From Planctomycetaceae bacterium (GTDB lineage Bacteria > Planctomycetota > Planctomycetia > Planctomycetales > Planctomycetaceae): DNA of 51,351 bases. Location of the stretch: the NCBI GenBank assembly GCA_021732785.1, contig JAKFUG010000017.1, positions 1 to 51,351 on the forward strand. Reading direction: 5' to 3'. The notes below the pieces were generated by a model. The model had not been told where the DNA came from. It saw only the letters and a list, made by a program, of their open reading frames with translations, and did not search any database. Both the position numbers and the translations under genes were made by a program. Positions within the stretch are counted from its first letter, which is position 1, and each line of letters begins with the position of its first letter. This document shows positions 51,297 to 51,351 of the stretch, piece by piece.

Positions 51297-51351
51297 GATG
51301 GGGGAGCACGCATCAAAGTCGGGGAATGGCCGCGGTCATCCATTGACCTGC

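Overview
The window looks like chromosomal DNA of a GC-rich member of the Planctomycetota. The evidence is the gene content: a PSD1-type DUF1549/DUF1553 cytochrome protein with a DUF1501 partner, a giant PVC-type haem-binding dehydrogenase, a DUF1559 prepilin-like protein, a sulfatase, a serine/threonine kinase with a carbohydrate-binding-like C-terminus, and PQQ-type beta-propellers. I can support 32 protein genes, one of them cut by the left edge. I see no rRNA, tRNA, CRISPR array, prophage or transposase.

Layout. 1-3.9 kb: end of an unknown gene, a membrane-anchored PQQ-type propeller, a DCC-family thiol oxidoreductase and a membrane-anchored vWA protein. 4.1-11.9 kb: a plus-strand run around membrane lipids, with a trifunctional MFS/PlsC/acyl-ligase fusion (Aas-like), a membrane spermidine-synthase-like protein, a TPR protein and a second LplT-like MFS carrier. 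12.0-17.0 kb: minus strand, a small lipoprotein, DUF1559 pseudopilin, beta-lactamase-fold hydrolase and uvrB. 17.1-25.6 kb: PSD1 and DUF1501 genes converging on the haem dehydrogenase. 25.7-31.6 kb: a small membrane protein, a DUF4328/zinc-ribbon protein, a CstA-type peptide/pyruvate carrier and an S9 peptidase. 31.6-38.2 kb: minus strand, ABC permease and ATPase, Ser/Thr kinase, MetW and a sugar-phosphate isomerase-like TIM barrel. 38.7-42.4 kb: a WD40-like protein, an MBOAT O-acyltransferase and an SGNH-like partner. 42.5-51.3 kb: sulfatase, GH13 amylase-family enzyme, LarC with a long His/Asp tail, a GT1 glycosyltransferase and a HerA-like ATPase.

The gene content is mostly ordinary for this phylum. 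The striking feature is the density of dispersed palindromic (REP/REPIN-like) elements: about sixteen elements in roughly nine sequence families, nearly all between genes. Several families recur inside the window. One 128-bp element lies between the PSD1 and DUF1501 genes, and a second copy sits inside the signal-peptide coding region of the haem dehydrogenase with the frame left open. I found no convincing new multi-gene system. The repeat network, the interrupted signal peptide, short AT-rich codon islands in uvrB and in the dehydrogenase, and several domain fusions are the points most worth following up.

Starts were chosen by Shine-Dalgarno spacing, signal peptides and whether the N-terminal extension was made of repeat sequence; several differ from the longest open frame.
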